Of a stretch of DNA of 9,323 bases, positions 1 to 5,742 are shown one piece after another; within the stretch, counting starts at the first letter, position 1, and each line of letters starts with the position of its first letter. A model generated the notes under the pieces. That model saw nothing but the letters and a program-made list of their open reading frames with translations. It did not search any database and was not told the origin of the DNA. Source of the stretch: Thermovenabulum sp049701175 (GTDB lineage: Bacteria > Bacillota > Thermosediminibacteria > Thermosediminibacterales > Thermosediminibacteraceae); assembly GCF_049701175.1 (NCBI RefSeq), contig NZ_JBNATW010000049.1, forward strand, positions 1-9,323, written 5' to 3'. The position numbers and the translations under genes were made by a program.

Positions 1-69
1 TATTGCAATAAATAAGTGATAAAAATTAAAAAAATGGTACAAAGCAAAAAGCTCAGCCAAAAAAATAGA

Positions 70-99
70 TTGACATATGTATGGATTATATAGTATAAT
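70..99 (+). promoter_or_regulatory. Sigma-A-type promoter for carD
   Basis: A perfect -35 box TTGACA (70-75) and a perfect -10 box TATAAT (94-99) are separated by 18 bp, giving a predicted start near 106 and a leader of about 75 nt before carD. A second perfect TTGACA lies at 111-116, but the best -10-like hexamers after it are poorly spaced or poorly matched (TATTTA at 134-139, TATTAT at 138-143), so a second start is only possible. Positions 1-69 show no gene, hairpin or other signal I can support. Confidence 0.8.
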
Positions 100-181
100 A
101 TAAAATTTACTTGACATGCAATAATTTTTGTGTTATTTATTATTCAAGGAGTAATTTATTGGGTCCCAGGAGGGCTACAAA

Positions 182-658
182 ATGTTCAATATAGGAGACA
201 AAGTAGTTTATCCTATGCATGGTGCAGGTATAATAGAAGCTATTGAAGAAAAAGAGATTTTAGGGGAAAAGCATAAATATTATGTGATGAGAATACCCCT
301 TAACAATATGAAAATAATGATTCCTATAAATAATGTAAAAGAAATAGGTATTAGGCAGGTAGCAGGTGATGAAGAGATTGAAGAAGTATTCAAAATTTTA
401 AAAGGCGCAAAGAGTAAAATGCCTACCAATTGGAACCACCGCTACCGCGCAAACCTCGAAAAGATAAAAAGCGGAAATATATTTCAAGTAGCTGAAGTTG
501 TGAGGAATCTTTCTATAAGGGAAAGAGAGAAAGGCCTTTCAACAGGTGAAAGGAGAATGCTGGAAAACGCAAAACAGATTCTGATAAGCGAAATAGTGCT
601 TTCTAAGAACATAGATGCAGAGGATGCCAATAGGTTAATAGAGCAGGCCTTTAATTAA
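182..658 (+). CDS. carD: CarD family transcriptional regulator (RNA polymerase-binding)
   Basis: This 158-residue protein has the full CarD layout. The N-terminal Tudor-like RNA polymerase interaction domain (about residues 1-60) opens with FNIGDKVVYPMHGAGII. A helical C-terminal domain (about 65-158) contains NWNHRYRAN (83-91), with W84 at the place of the tryptophan that CarD wedges next to the opened -10 region, and the LSTGERRML motif (119-127). In the known family CarD binds the RNA polymerase beta subunit at promoters and changes open-complex stability, usually helping rRNA and housekeeping transcription; mycobacterial and Thermus proteins are the studied cases. The ATG at 182 is preceded by AGGAGGG (168-174), 7 bp away, and by a consensus promoter. 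The gene is followed by its own terminator, so it is probably a single-gene unit. Length is normal and no key part is missing. Family assignment is firm; which promoters it acts on here is unknown. Confidence 0.95.
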   Translation: MFNIGDKVVYPMHGAGIIEAIEEKEILGEKHKYYVMRIPLNNMKIMIPINNVKEIGIRQVAGDEEIEEVFKILKGAKSKMPTNWNHRYRANLEKIKSGNIFQVAEVVRNLSIREREKGLSTGERRMLENAKQILISEIVLSKNIDAEDANRLIEQAFN

Positions 659-659
659 A

Positions 660-683
660 AGGGCTTTTATGCCCTAATTTTTT
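660..683 (+). terminator. Intrinsic terminator after carD
   Basis: Just past the carD stop codon, AGGGC (660-664) can pair with GCCCT (671-675) around a 6-nt loop, followed by AATTTTTTT-like sequence to 683. The stem is only 5 bp but GC-rich, and the position immediately downstream of a stop codon supports it. Some read-through into the next gene is likely. Confidence 0.65.
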
Positions 684-703
684 GCCAAAAAATGGTATGA
701 CCA

Positions 704-732
704 TGGAATTATAAAAAAATATATTATATAAT
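704..732 (+). promoter_or_regulatory. Probable promoter for the yacL-ispD-ispF unit
   Basis: A perfect -10 hexamer TATAAT sits at 727-732. The best -35 at 17-bp spacing is TGGAAT (704-709), a weak match with three of six bases. The predicted leader is about 55 nt. The surroundings are so AT-rich that the -10 alone could arise by chance, but a new transcription start is expected after the carD terminator. Confidence 0.45.
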
Positions 733-794
733 GAGAATATAAGAAAAAATAGAGAAAAATTCGGCAATACTTTATAGTAGGAGGTGATAAAGCA

Positions 795-1880
795 GTGATT
801 TACAGGATAATAAGAGCAATTCTATTGATTTTGGGGCTTGGAATGGGTTATGAAATAAGCTTTTTACTGTTTAAATTAAATGATATATTTAATTTTATAA
901 ATATAAACTTAAATGCGAAAATAATTGTTCATATTATTTTTGCTTTATCTGGAGGTGCATTATTTTTCCTTATAAGTCCTAAATTGATAGAAACGGGAGA
1001 AAAGTCTCGGGCTTTCATAGAAAACAAACTTAAAAAAACACCTATGAGAGACTTAATATATGGATTTTTTGGCTTATTAATGGGACTTATAATAGCTAAT
1101 TTATTTTTAAGGGCTTTTCTGAGCATCCCGTGGATAGGAGCATATCTGCCCATTATTGCAAATATTTTGCTCGGCTATCTTGGAGCAAGCATTGCAATTA
1201 ACAAAAAAGAAGAATTGTCAAATCTTGTTCCCTTTTCTTATATTACTCATAAAAAAAATCAGGCGCCTACTATTGTAAACTGGATAAAACCTAAAATCTT
1301 AGACACCAGTGTGATTATTGATGGAAGAATTGCCGATATTTGCCAGACTGGATTTATTGAAGGTCCGGTGATAATACCCAGATTCGTCTTGGAAGAGTTG
1401 AGGCATATTGCGGATTCATCTGATGTTTTAAAAAGAAATAGGGGCAGAAGAGGCTTAGATATATTAAACAAGATGCAAAAAGAATTAAATATTGACATTG
1501 AAATTTACGAAGGAGATTTTGAGGATTTAACTGAAGTAGACAGCAAACTGGTTAGGCTTGCACAAATACTCGATGGTAAAATTATAACCAATGATTTTAA
1601 TCTCAATAAGGTTGCAGAGCTTCACAAGGTACCTGTTTTGAATATCAATGAACTGGCAAATGCGGTAAAACCTGTTGTTTTACCTGGAGAGGAAATGGTG
1701 GTGCAGGTTATTAAAGATGGGAAAGAATCGGGACAGGGAGTTGCCTATTTAGATGATGGAACTATGATTGTGGTGGATGGAGGTAAAAAGCATATAGGAG
1801 AGACAATTGGAGTTATAGTTACCAGCGTGCTTCAGACAGCTGCTGGCAGGATGATATTTGCAAAACCAAAGTCTATGTAG
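795..1880 (+). CDS. yacL: Membrane-anchored PIN/TRAM domain protein (YacL family)
   Basis: The 361-residue protein has four predicted membrane segments (about 4-26, 43-62, 87-107, 112-135), a linker, a PIN nuclease-like domain (about 167-285) and a C-terminal TRAM domain (about 293-356). The acidic PIN residues are all present: D170 and D176 in LDTSVIIDGRI, E200/E201 before LRHIADS, D249 in EVDSKLVRLA and D267 in ITNDFNL. TRAM is a small beta-barrel RNA-binding fold, so a membrane-tethered RNase is the natural reading. Substrate and biological role of the YacL family are, to my knowledge, not established. Translation starts at GTG 795, not ATG: an extended Shine-Dalgarno AGGAGGTGAT (779-788) lies 6 bp upstream. 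In Bacillus subtilis yacL also precedes ispD-ispF, and here ispD begins 35 bp downstream, so the three are probably cotranscribed. Family identity is firm, function is not. Confidence 0.92.
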   Translation: MIYRIIRAILLILGLGMGYEISFLLFKLNDIFNFININLNAKIIVHIIFALSGGALFFLISPKLIETGEKSRAFIENKLKKTPMRDLIYGFFGLLMGLIIANLFLRAFLSIPWIGAYLPIIANILLGYLGASIAINKKEELSNLVPFSYITHKKNQAPTIVNWIKPKILDTSVIIDGRIADICQTGFIEGPVIIPRFVLEELRHIADSSDVLKRNRGRRGLDILNKMQKELNIDIEIYEGDFEDLTEVDSKLVRLAQILDGKIITNDFNLNKVAELHKVPVLNINELANAVKPVVLPGEEMVVQVIKDGKESGQGVAYLDDGTMIVVDGGKKHIGETIGVIVTSVLQTAAGRMIFAKPKSM

Positions 1881-1915
1881 TCAAAGTCCATTGTAGTCTT
1901 TATGAGGTGAATACA

Positions 1916-2617
1916 ATGTATGTATCGGCGATAATTGCTGCCGGCGGCAAGGGGAAAAGGATGAATTCAGCAAAAAGTAAGCAGTATTTACCTTTAAAAG
2001 GTTTTCCTATCCTTTACTATACACTGACGGTTTTTGAAACCTTAAAAGAAATAGACGAGATAATCCTTGTCGTAGGAGGGCAGGATGTAGAATTTGTAAA
2101 AAAAGAAATTATTAATAAATACAAATTTAAAAAGATAAAAGTTGTAGAAGGTGGTTTTGAACGCCAGGATTCGGTTTATAACGGTTTGAGGAGCTGTGCC
2201 CCTCAAACCGATATTGTTGTTATACACGATGGGGTTAGGCCTTTTATTACTCATAAATTAATTTTGGAAAGCATTGAAGCGGCTAAAATATACAATGCTG
2301 CAGGAGTTGCAGTGCCTGTTAAAGATACTATAAAGATAGTGGAAGATGGATTTATTAAGACTACTCCCGACAGAAGGAAGCTTTTTGCCATTCAAACCCC
2401 CCAGACCTTTAAATACGGGCTGATATTAGAAGCTCATGAAGCGGCAAAAAAAGAAGGTTTTTACGGCACAGATGATGCAGTTTTAGTAGAAAGGTTGGGA
2501 GTCAAGGTTAAAATAATAGATGGATCTTATGAAAATATAAAAATTACCACCCCGGAGGACATTATTATCGCTGAAGCCTTTTTGAACCTTGGTTTTGGCG
2601 AATTTCAAAAGAGGTGA
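1916..2617 (+). CDS. ispD: 2-C-methyl-D-erythritol 4-phosphate cytidylyltransferase
   Basis: IspD transfers CMP from CTP to 2-C-methyl-D-erythritol 4-phosphate, the third step of the cytosolic MEP isoprenoid pathway. Visible signatures are the nucleotide-binding loop AAGGKGKRM (8-16), SKQYLPL with K22 (21-27), GGFERQDSV (79-87), IHDGVRPF with D105 (103-110), TPQTF (161-165), GTDDA (184-188) and KITTPED (209-215). I start it at ATG 1916, giving 233 residues, because GAGGTG (1904-1909) is then spaced 6 bp from the start. An in-frame GTG at 1907 lies inside that Shine-Dalgarno sequence and is unlikely to be used. ispF follows after 5 bp, which indicates translational coupling of two consecutive-pathway enzymes (IspE, the step between them, is not in the window). 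Length is typical. Confidence 0.96.
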   Translation: MYVSAIIAAGGKGKRMNSAKSKQYLPLKGFPILYYTLTVFETLKEIDEIILVVGGQDVEFVKKEIINKYKFKKIKVVEGGFERQDSVYNGLRSCAPQTDIVVIHDGVRPFITHKLILESIEAAKIYNAAGVAVPVKDTIKIVEDGFIKTTPDRRKLFAIQTPQTFKYGLILEAHEAAKKEGFYGTDDAVLVERLGVKVKIIDGSYENIKITTPEDIIIAEAFLNLGFGEFQKR

Positions 2618-2622
2618 TTTGC

Positions 2623-3096
2623 GTGAGGGTAGGAATAGGTTATGATGCCCACAGGTTGGTAGAAGGTAGGAAATTGATTATAGGGGGGGTTCATATACCT
2701 TTTGAAAAAGGTCTTTTGGGGCACTCCGATGCGGATGTTCTTGTACATGCAATAAATGATGCCCTCTTAGGAGCAGCCTGCTTAGGAGACATAGGGAAAC
2801 ATTTTCCTGACACGGATCCCAAGTATAAGGATATAAGCAGCCTTGTGCTTATGAAAAGGGTAGCTGAGCTTTTGAAAAATGAAGGTTTTGGTATAGTTAA
2901 TATAGATTCTGTTATTGTTGCAGAAAGGCCAAAATTTGCCCCTTATATAGAAAAAATGCGCGAAAACATAGCCTCTGCATTGGGTATTCAAAAGGATAAA
3001 ATAAGTATTAAGGCTACAACCACCGAAGGCATGGGCTTTGAAGGGAGAGGAGAAGGAATCTCCGCAAAAGCCATTTGCCTTATAAAAAAAATATGA
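2623..3096 (+). CDS. ispF: 2-C-methyl-D-erythritol 2,4-cyclodiphosphate synthase
   Basis: IspF cyclises 4-diphosphocytidyl-2-C-methyl-D-erythritol 2-phosphate, releasing CMP, in the MEP pathway; the family works as a homotrimer with a divalent metal at each site. The metal ligands are visible as D8 and H10 in GIGYDAHR and H42 in HSDADVLVHAI, with D46 close by. The other family signatures are DIGKHFPDTDP (56-66) and KATTTEGMGFEGRGEGI (130-146). I choose GTG 2623 (157 residues, product beginning MRVGIGYDAHR as is usual): GAGGTGA (2611-2617), overlapping the ispD stop, is 5 bp upstream. The alternative GTG at 2614 lies within that site. No clear terminator follows, so the ispDF transcript may run into the T-box leader. 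Confidence 0.96.
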   Translation: MRVGIGYDAHRLVEGRKLIIGGVHIPFEKGLLGHSDADVLVHAINDALLGAACLGDIGKHFPDTDPKYKDISSLVLMKRVAELLKNEGFGIVNIDSVIVAERPKFAPYIEKMRENIASALGIQKDKISIKATTTEGMGFEGRGEGISAKAICLIKKI

Positions 3097-3112
3097 TTTA
3101 TGATAAAATTTG

Positions 3113-3141
3113 TTGACATTTTGAGTGGAATTTAATATTAT
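3113..3141 (+). promoter_or_regulatory. Promoter of the cysteine T-box operon
   Basis: A perfect TTGACA (3113-3118) and TATTAT (3136-3141) are spaced by 17 bp. The predicted start near 3148 is about 15 nt before the first paired bases of the T-box stem I, which is the expected arrangement for a leader-controlled operon. Confidence 0.8.
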
Positions 3142-3162
3142 AAATAACAAAAATTAAATATA

Positions 3163-3340
3163 AATGCTATGAAGGAGAAGAAAGGTCCAGTAATACCTCA
3201 TACAGAGAGGGATTGTCAGCGGCTGAGAGCAGTCCTATGAGGTAGGGCCATGTGCGCTCCTGAGCATTTTATCGCAAAGAGCGATAAAGCAGAGTGGGAC
3301 CGCGAACCCTTCGCCTCTGGGACGAAGGGTTTTTTGTTTT
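3163..3340 (+). promoter_or_regulatory. T-box riboswitch, cysteine-specific (UGC), for cysE-cysS
   Basis: This is a complete leader that reads uncharged tRNA-Cys. Stem I is built from AATGCT/AGCATT (3163-3168 with 3263-3268), AGGAG/CTCCT (3173-3177 with 3257-3261), GGTCC/GGGCC (3184-3188 with 3245-3249), a perfect 9-bp helix (3194-3202 with 3236-3244), a CAGAGA bulge (3203-3208) and a distal helix GGATTG/CAGTCC (3210-3215 with 3230-3235). The specifier loop (5' side 3178-3183, 3' side 3250-3256) contains TGC at 3253-3255 followed by a purine, so it specifies cysteine, fitting the genes downstream. Stem III is TTTATCGC/GCGATAAA (3268-3275 with 3281-3288). The T-box AGAGTGGGACCGCG (3291-3304) forms an antiterminator: CAGAG/CTCTG (3290-3294 with 3315-3319), a 7-nt bulge TGGGACC (3295-3301) and GCG/CGC (3302-3304 with 3312-3314). 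It competes with the terminator listed next. Stem II and the IIA/B pseudoknot are absent. Uncharged tRNA-Cys should favour read-through. Confidence 0.93.
3305..3335 (+). terminator. Regulated intrinsic terminator of the T-box leader
   Basis: AACCCTTCG (3305-3313) pairs perfectly over 9 bp with CGAAGGGTT (3323-3331) around a 9-nt loop, and a T run to 3335 follows. The 3' half of the antiterminator (3312-3319) lies within the terminator's stem and loop, so the two structures are mutually exclusive. This is the default off state when tRNA-Cys is charged. Confidence 0.92.
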
Positions 3341-3387
3341 CCATAAAAAGAAAAAAATGTATAAATTGGATGCAAGGAGGCGAAAAA

Positions 3388-3930
3388 ATGGGTATAATAG
3401 AAGAGGCTAAGCTAATAATGAAAAAGGATAAGGCAGCAAAAAGCCTTTTGGAGGTTATCCTCTGTTATCCCGGTCTGCATGCACTTATATTTTATAGATT
3501 AGCTCACAAATTCTATTTAAAGAAGATGTATTTTATTGCAAGGTTAATTTCTAATTTGGGGAGATTTTTTACCGGGATTGACATTCATCCGGGAGCAAAA
3601 ATCGGAAAAGGGCTTTTTATCGACCATGGTATTGGTGTTGTGATAGGAGAAACGGCAGAAATCGGAAATAATGTTACCATTTATCACGGAGTAACCTTAG
3701 GAGCTACGGGCAATGAAACTAATGTAAAAAGGCATCCTACCGTTGAAGATGACGTAGTTATCGGCGCAGGTGCTAAAATCTTAGGGCCTGTCAGAATCGG
3801 AAGGGGTGCAAAAATCGGTGCAAATGCGGTTGTGCTGAAGGATGTACCACCTTATACAACAGTTGTAGGTATTCCTGCTGTAGAAGTTAAAAGGAGAACG
3901 GGAAAAATACTTAGGGAGGTGAGTACATGA
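3388..3930 (+). CDS. cysE: Serine O-acetyltransferase (short form)
   Basis: CysE makes O-acetylserine from serine and acetyl-CoA, the committed step of cysteine synthesis. The 180-residue product has a helical N-terminus (about 1-60) and a left-handed beta-helix of hexapeptide repeats (about 64-165: IHPGAKIGKGLFI, VVIGETAEIGNNVTI, VVIGAGAKILG, VRIGRGAKIGANAVV). The catalytic His-Asp pair is seen as D79 in FIDHGIG and H100 in YHGVTLG, with H116 in KRHPTVEDD as a further active-site residue. I start at ATG 3388 because AAGGAGG (3374-3380) is 7 bp upstream; the same frame is open back to 3250, but that stretch is the T-box leader. The protein is shorter than the E. coli enzyme (about 273 residues) because the N-terminal helical domain is reduced, as in other Firmicute CysE. 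It overlaps cysS by 4 bp (ATGA), so the two are translationally coupled and share T-box control. Confidence 0.94.
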   Translation: MGIIEEAKLIMKKDKAAKSLLEVILCYPGLHALIFYRLAHKFYLKKMYFIARLISNLGRFFTGIDIHPGAKIGKGLFIDHGIGVVIGETAEIGNNVTIYHGVTLGATGNETNVKRHPTVEDDVVIGAGAKILGPVRIGRGAKIGANAVVLKDVPPYTTVVGIPAVEVKRRTGKILREVST

Positions 3931-5330
3931 AGATTTACAATACTTTGACAAAGCAAAAAGAGGAGTTCATTCCGTTAAATGGCAATAAAGTAACTATATA
4001 TACTTGCGGTCCCACAGTTTACGATTTTTTTCACGTAGGAAATGCGAGGGTATTTATAACTTTTGATGTGGTGAGAAGATATTTGAAATACAGGGGCTAT
4101 GAAGTGGTCTTTGTGCAGAATTTTACCGATATTGATGATAAGATGATAAAAAGGGCTAACGAAGAAGGCATTACTGTTAAGGAATTGGCAGAGAGGTTTA
4201 TAAAGGAGTATTTTACCGATGCGGCTGCCTTGAAAATTGAAAGGGCTGATGTTCATCCAAGGGCTACCGAACATATTGGAGAGATGATAGAATTAATAGA
4301 AAGGCTTATAAAAAAGGGTTTTGCTTATGTGGTTGATGGAGATGTGTATTTTGCAGCCAAGAAATTTAAGGATTACGGCAAACTTTCAGGGCAGAATTTA
4401 GAGGAACTGGAGGCAGGAGCACGAGTAGAGCCGGGTGAAAAGAAAAGGGATCCTATGGATTTTGCTCTGTGGAAGGCTAAAAAAGAGGGTGAACCTTATT
4501 GGGAAAGCCCTTGGGGCGAGGGAAGGCCGGGATGGCACATAGAATGTTCTTGTATGTCTATGAAGTATCTTGGAGAAACCATTGATATACACGGTGGGGG
4601 TTCGGATCTCATCTTTCCCCATCACGAAAATGAGATAGCTCAGAGCGAAGCTGCAACAGGCAAACCTTTTGCAAGGTATTTTATGCATGTTGGGTATTTG
4701 AATGTAAATAATGAAAAAATGTCTAAATCTCTCGGTAATTTCTTTACCGTGAGGGAGATTTTAAAGGATTACAATCCAGAGGTATTAAGGCTTTTTATGC
4801 TTTCTACCCATTACAGAAGCCCCATAAATTTCAGCAGAGAATTAATGGACCAGGCAAAAAGTGCCTTAGAAAGGCTTTACAATGCTCTATACGCTTTAAA
4901 ACACTTGGAAGAGGTAACAAAAGACAGGGAATTAGAAGGAGATGAACAGGTTTTATTGGAGAAACTAAAGGGATTAAAACAAAAATTTATAGAATCCATG
5001 GATGATGATTTTAATACTGCAGAAGGTTTAGCGGTAATTTACGAGATCGTGAGGGAGGCCAATTCAAACTTAAAGGAAACATCTTCTAAAAGAATAGTAT
5101 CGTTTACAAAAGAATTGATTTTGGAATTGGGAAGAGTAATGGGGCTCTTTGGCGATTTTGAAAAGGATGAATTACTGGATGAAGAAATTTTAAGGTTAAT
5201 TGAAGAACGGCAGAAAGCGAGAAAGGAAAAAAATTTTGCTTTGGCGGACAAAATAAGGGATGAACTTAAACAAAAGGGCGTAATATTGGAAGATACTCCT
5301 TCGGGGGTAAGGTGGAAGAAAATAAAATAG
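3927..5330 (+). CDS. cysS: Cysteinyl-tRNA synthetase
   Basis: CysRS charges tRNA-Cys with cysteine; it is a class Ia monomeric enzyme with a catalytic zinc. The 467-residue product is standard length. The Rossmann fold has the HIGH-type motif HVGN (36-39) after TCGPTVYDFF and the KMSKS loop (264-268). The expected zinc ligands are C27, C207 (in GWHIECSCM), H232 and E236 (in FPHHENEIAQSE). The rest is the connective peptide, the helical DALR-type anticodon-binding region (about 310-410) and the small C-terminal domain (about 420-467). The ATG at 3927 overlaps the cysE stop in ATGA and has GGGAGGTGA (3914-3922) 4 bp upstream. Being downstream of the Cys-specific T-box, it should be induced when charged tRNA-Cys falls short. 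Confidence 0.98.
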   Translation: MKIYNTLTKQKEEFIPLNGNKVTIYTCGPTVYDFFHVGNARVFITFDVVRRYLKYRGYEVVFVQNFTDIDDKMIKRANEEGITVKELAERFIKEYFTDAAALKIERADVHPRATEHIGEMIELIERLIKKGFAYVVDGDVYFAAKKFKDYGKLSGQNLEELEAGARVEPGEKKRDPMDFALWKAKKEGEPYWESPWGEGRPGWHIECSCMSMKYLGETIDIHGGGSDLIFPHHENEIAQSEAATGKPFARYFMHVGYLNVNNEKMSKSLGNFFTVREILKDYNPEVLRLFMLSTHYRSPINFSRELMDQAKSALERLYNALYALKHLEEVTKDRELEGDEQVLLEKLKGLKQKFIESMDDDFNTAEGLAVIYEIVREANSNLKETSSKRIVSFTKELILELGRVMGLFGDFEKDELLDEEILRLIEERQKARKEKNFALADKIRDELKQKGVILEDTPSGVRWKKIK

Positions 5331-5346
5331 GAGTGATGTAGTAAAG

Positions 5347-5742
5347 ATGGAAGATATCTCATCACTTGCCCTCGCCTTTGTGGGCGATGCGGTTTTCAAT
5401 CTTTTTATAAGGACTATGGTTATTAAGACGAAAAAGAAGGTAAGGGATTTACATGTTGAATCAATAAAATACGTTAAGGCCTCAGCACAAGCTGAAATAC
5501 TTAAAAAATTAGAGGCTTTCCTTACACCTGAAGAAAAGGAAGTGGTAAGGAAAGCCAGAAATGCTAAGGTCAATACCGTACCCAAAAATGCAACTCTTGC
5601 TGACTACCACATGAGCACGGGATTCGAAGCCCTTCTCGGTTACCTTTACCTTTCTGGGCAGAATGATAGGTTAAATAAAATCCTTTTGGCCTCCTATGAG
5701 GTTATAAAAAATTCTTCTGAGAAGGAAAGCGGCCGCAGCTGA
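5347..5742 (+). CDS. mrnC: Mini-ribonuclease 3 (Mini-III)
   Basis: Mini-III is an RNase III catalytic domain without a double-stranded RNA-binding domain; in Bacillus subtilis it matures the ends of 23S rRNA. The 131-residue protein shows the family signatures LALAFVGDAVFNLFIR (8-22), with catalytic D14, the RNAKVNTVPKNAT region (71-83) and STGFEALLGYLYLSG (90-104) with catalytic E94. ATG 5347 is preceded by AGGAGTGA (5329-5336), 10 bp away, which is a rather long spacing. The gene follows cysS by 16 bp and is probably the last gene of the cysES transcript, as in Bacillus, so T-box control may reach it. Its last 41 bp overlap the 3' end of thyX on the other strand. Confidence 0.93.
   Translation: MEDISSLALAFVGDAVFNLFIRTMVIKTKKKVRDLHVESIKYVKASAQAEILKKLEAFLTPEEKEVVRKARNAKVNTVPKNATLADYHMSTGFEALLGYLYLSGQNDRLNKILLASYEVIKNSSEKESGRS

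Noticed and set aside
160..175. GGGTCCC / CCC-AGGA-GGG symmetry over the carD Shine-Dalgarno as a translation-control hairpin.
   Set aside because: Only a 3-bp stem with the Shine-Dalgarno in the loop; not stable enough to claim.
1875..1898. Direct repeat TGTAGTC at the yacL-ispD junction.
   Set aside because: Seven bases repeated once, partly within the yacL coding end; too short to separate from chance.
2782..3150. 122-residue minus-strand reading frame opposite ispF.
   Set aside because: Shadow of ispF without ribosome binding site or recognisable domain.
3250..3387. In-frame N-terminal extension of cysE starting within the leader (226 instead of 180 residues).
   Set aside because: This stretch encodes the T-box specifier region, antiterminator and terminator; the ATG at 3388 has a proper AAGGAGG 7 bp upstream and gives a normal CysE N-terminus.
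5196..5585. 129-residue minus-strand reading frame across the cysS-mrnC junction.
   Set aside because: Rich in Ser/Phe/Leu as expected from the antisense of a Lys/Glu-rich gene, with no recognisable family, and both plus-strand genes are clearly real.
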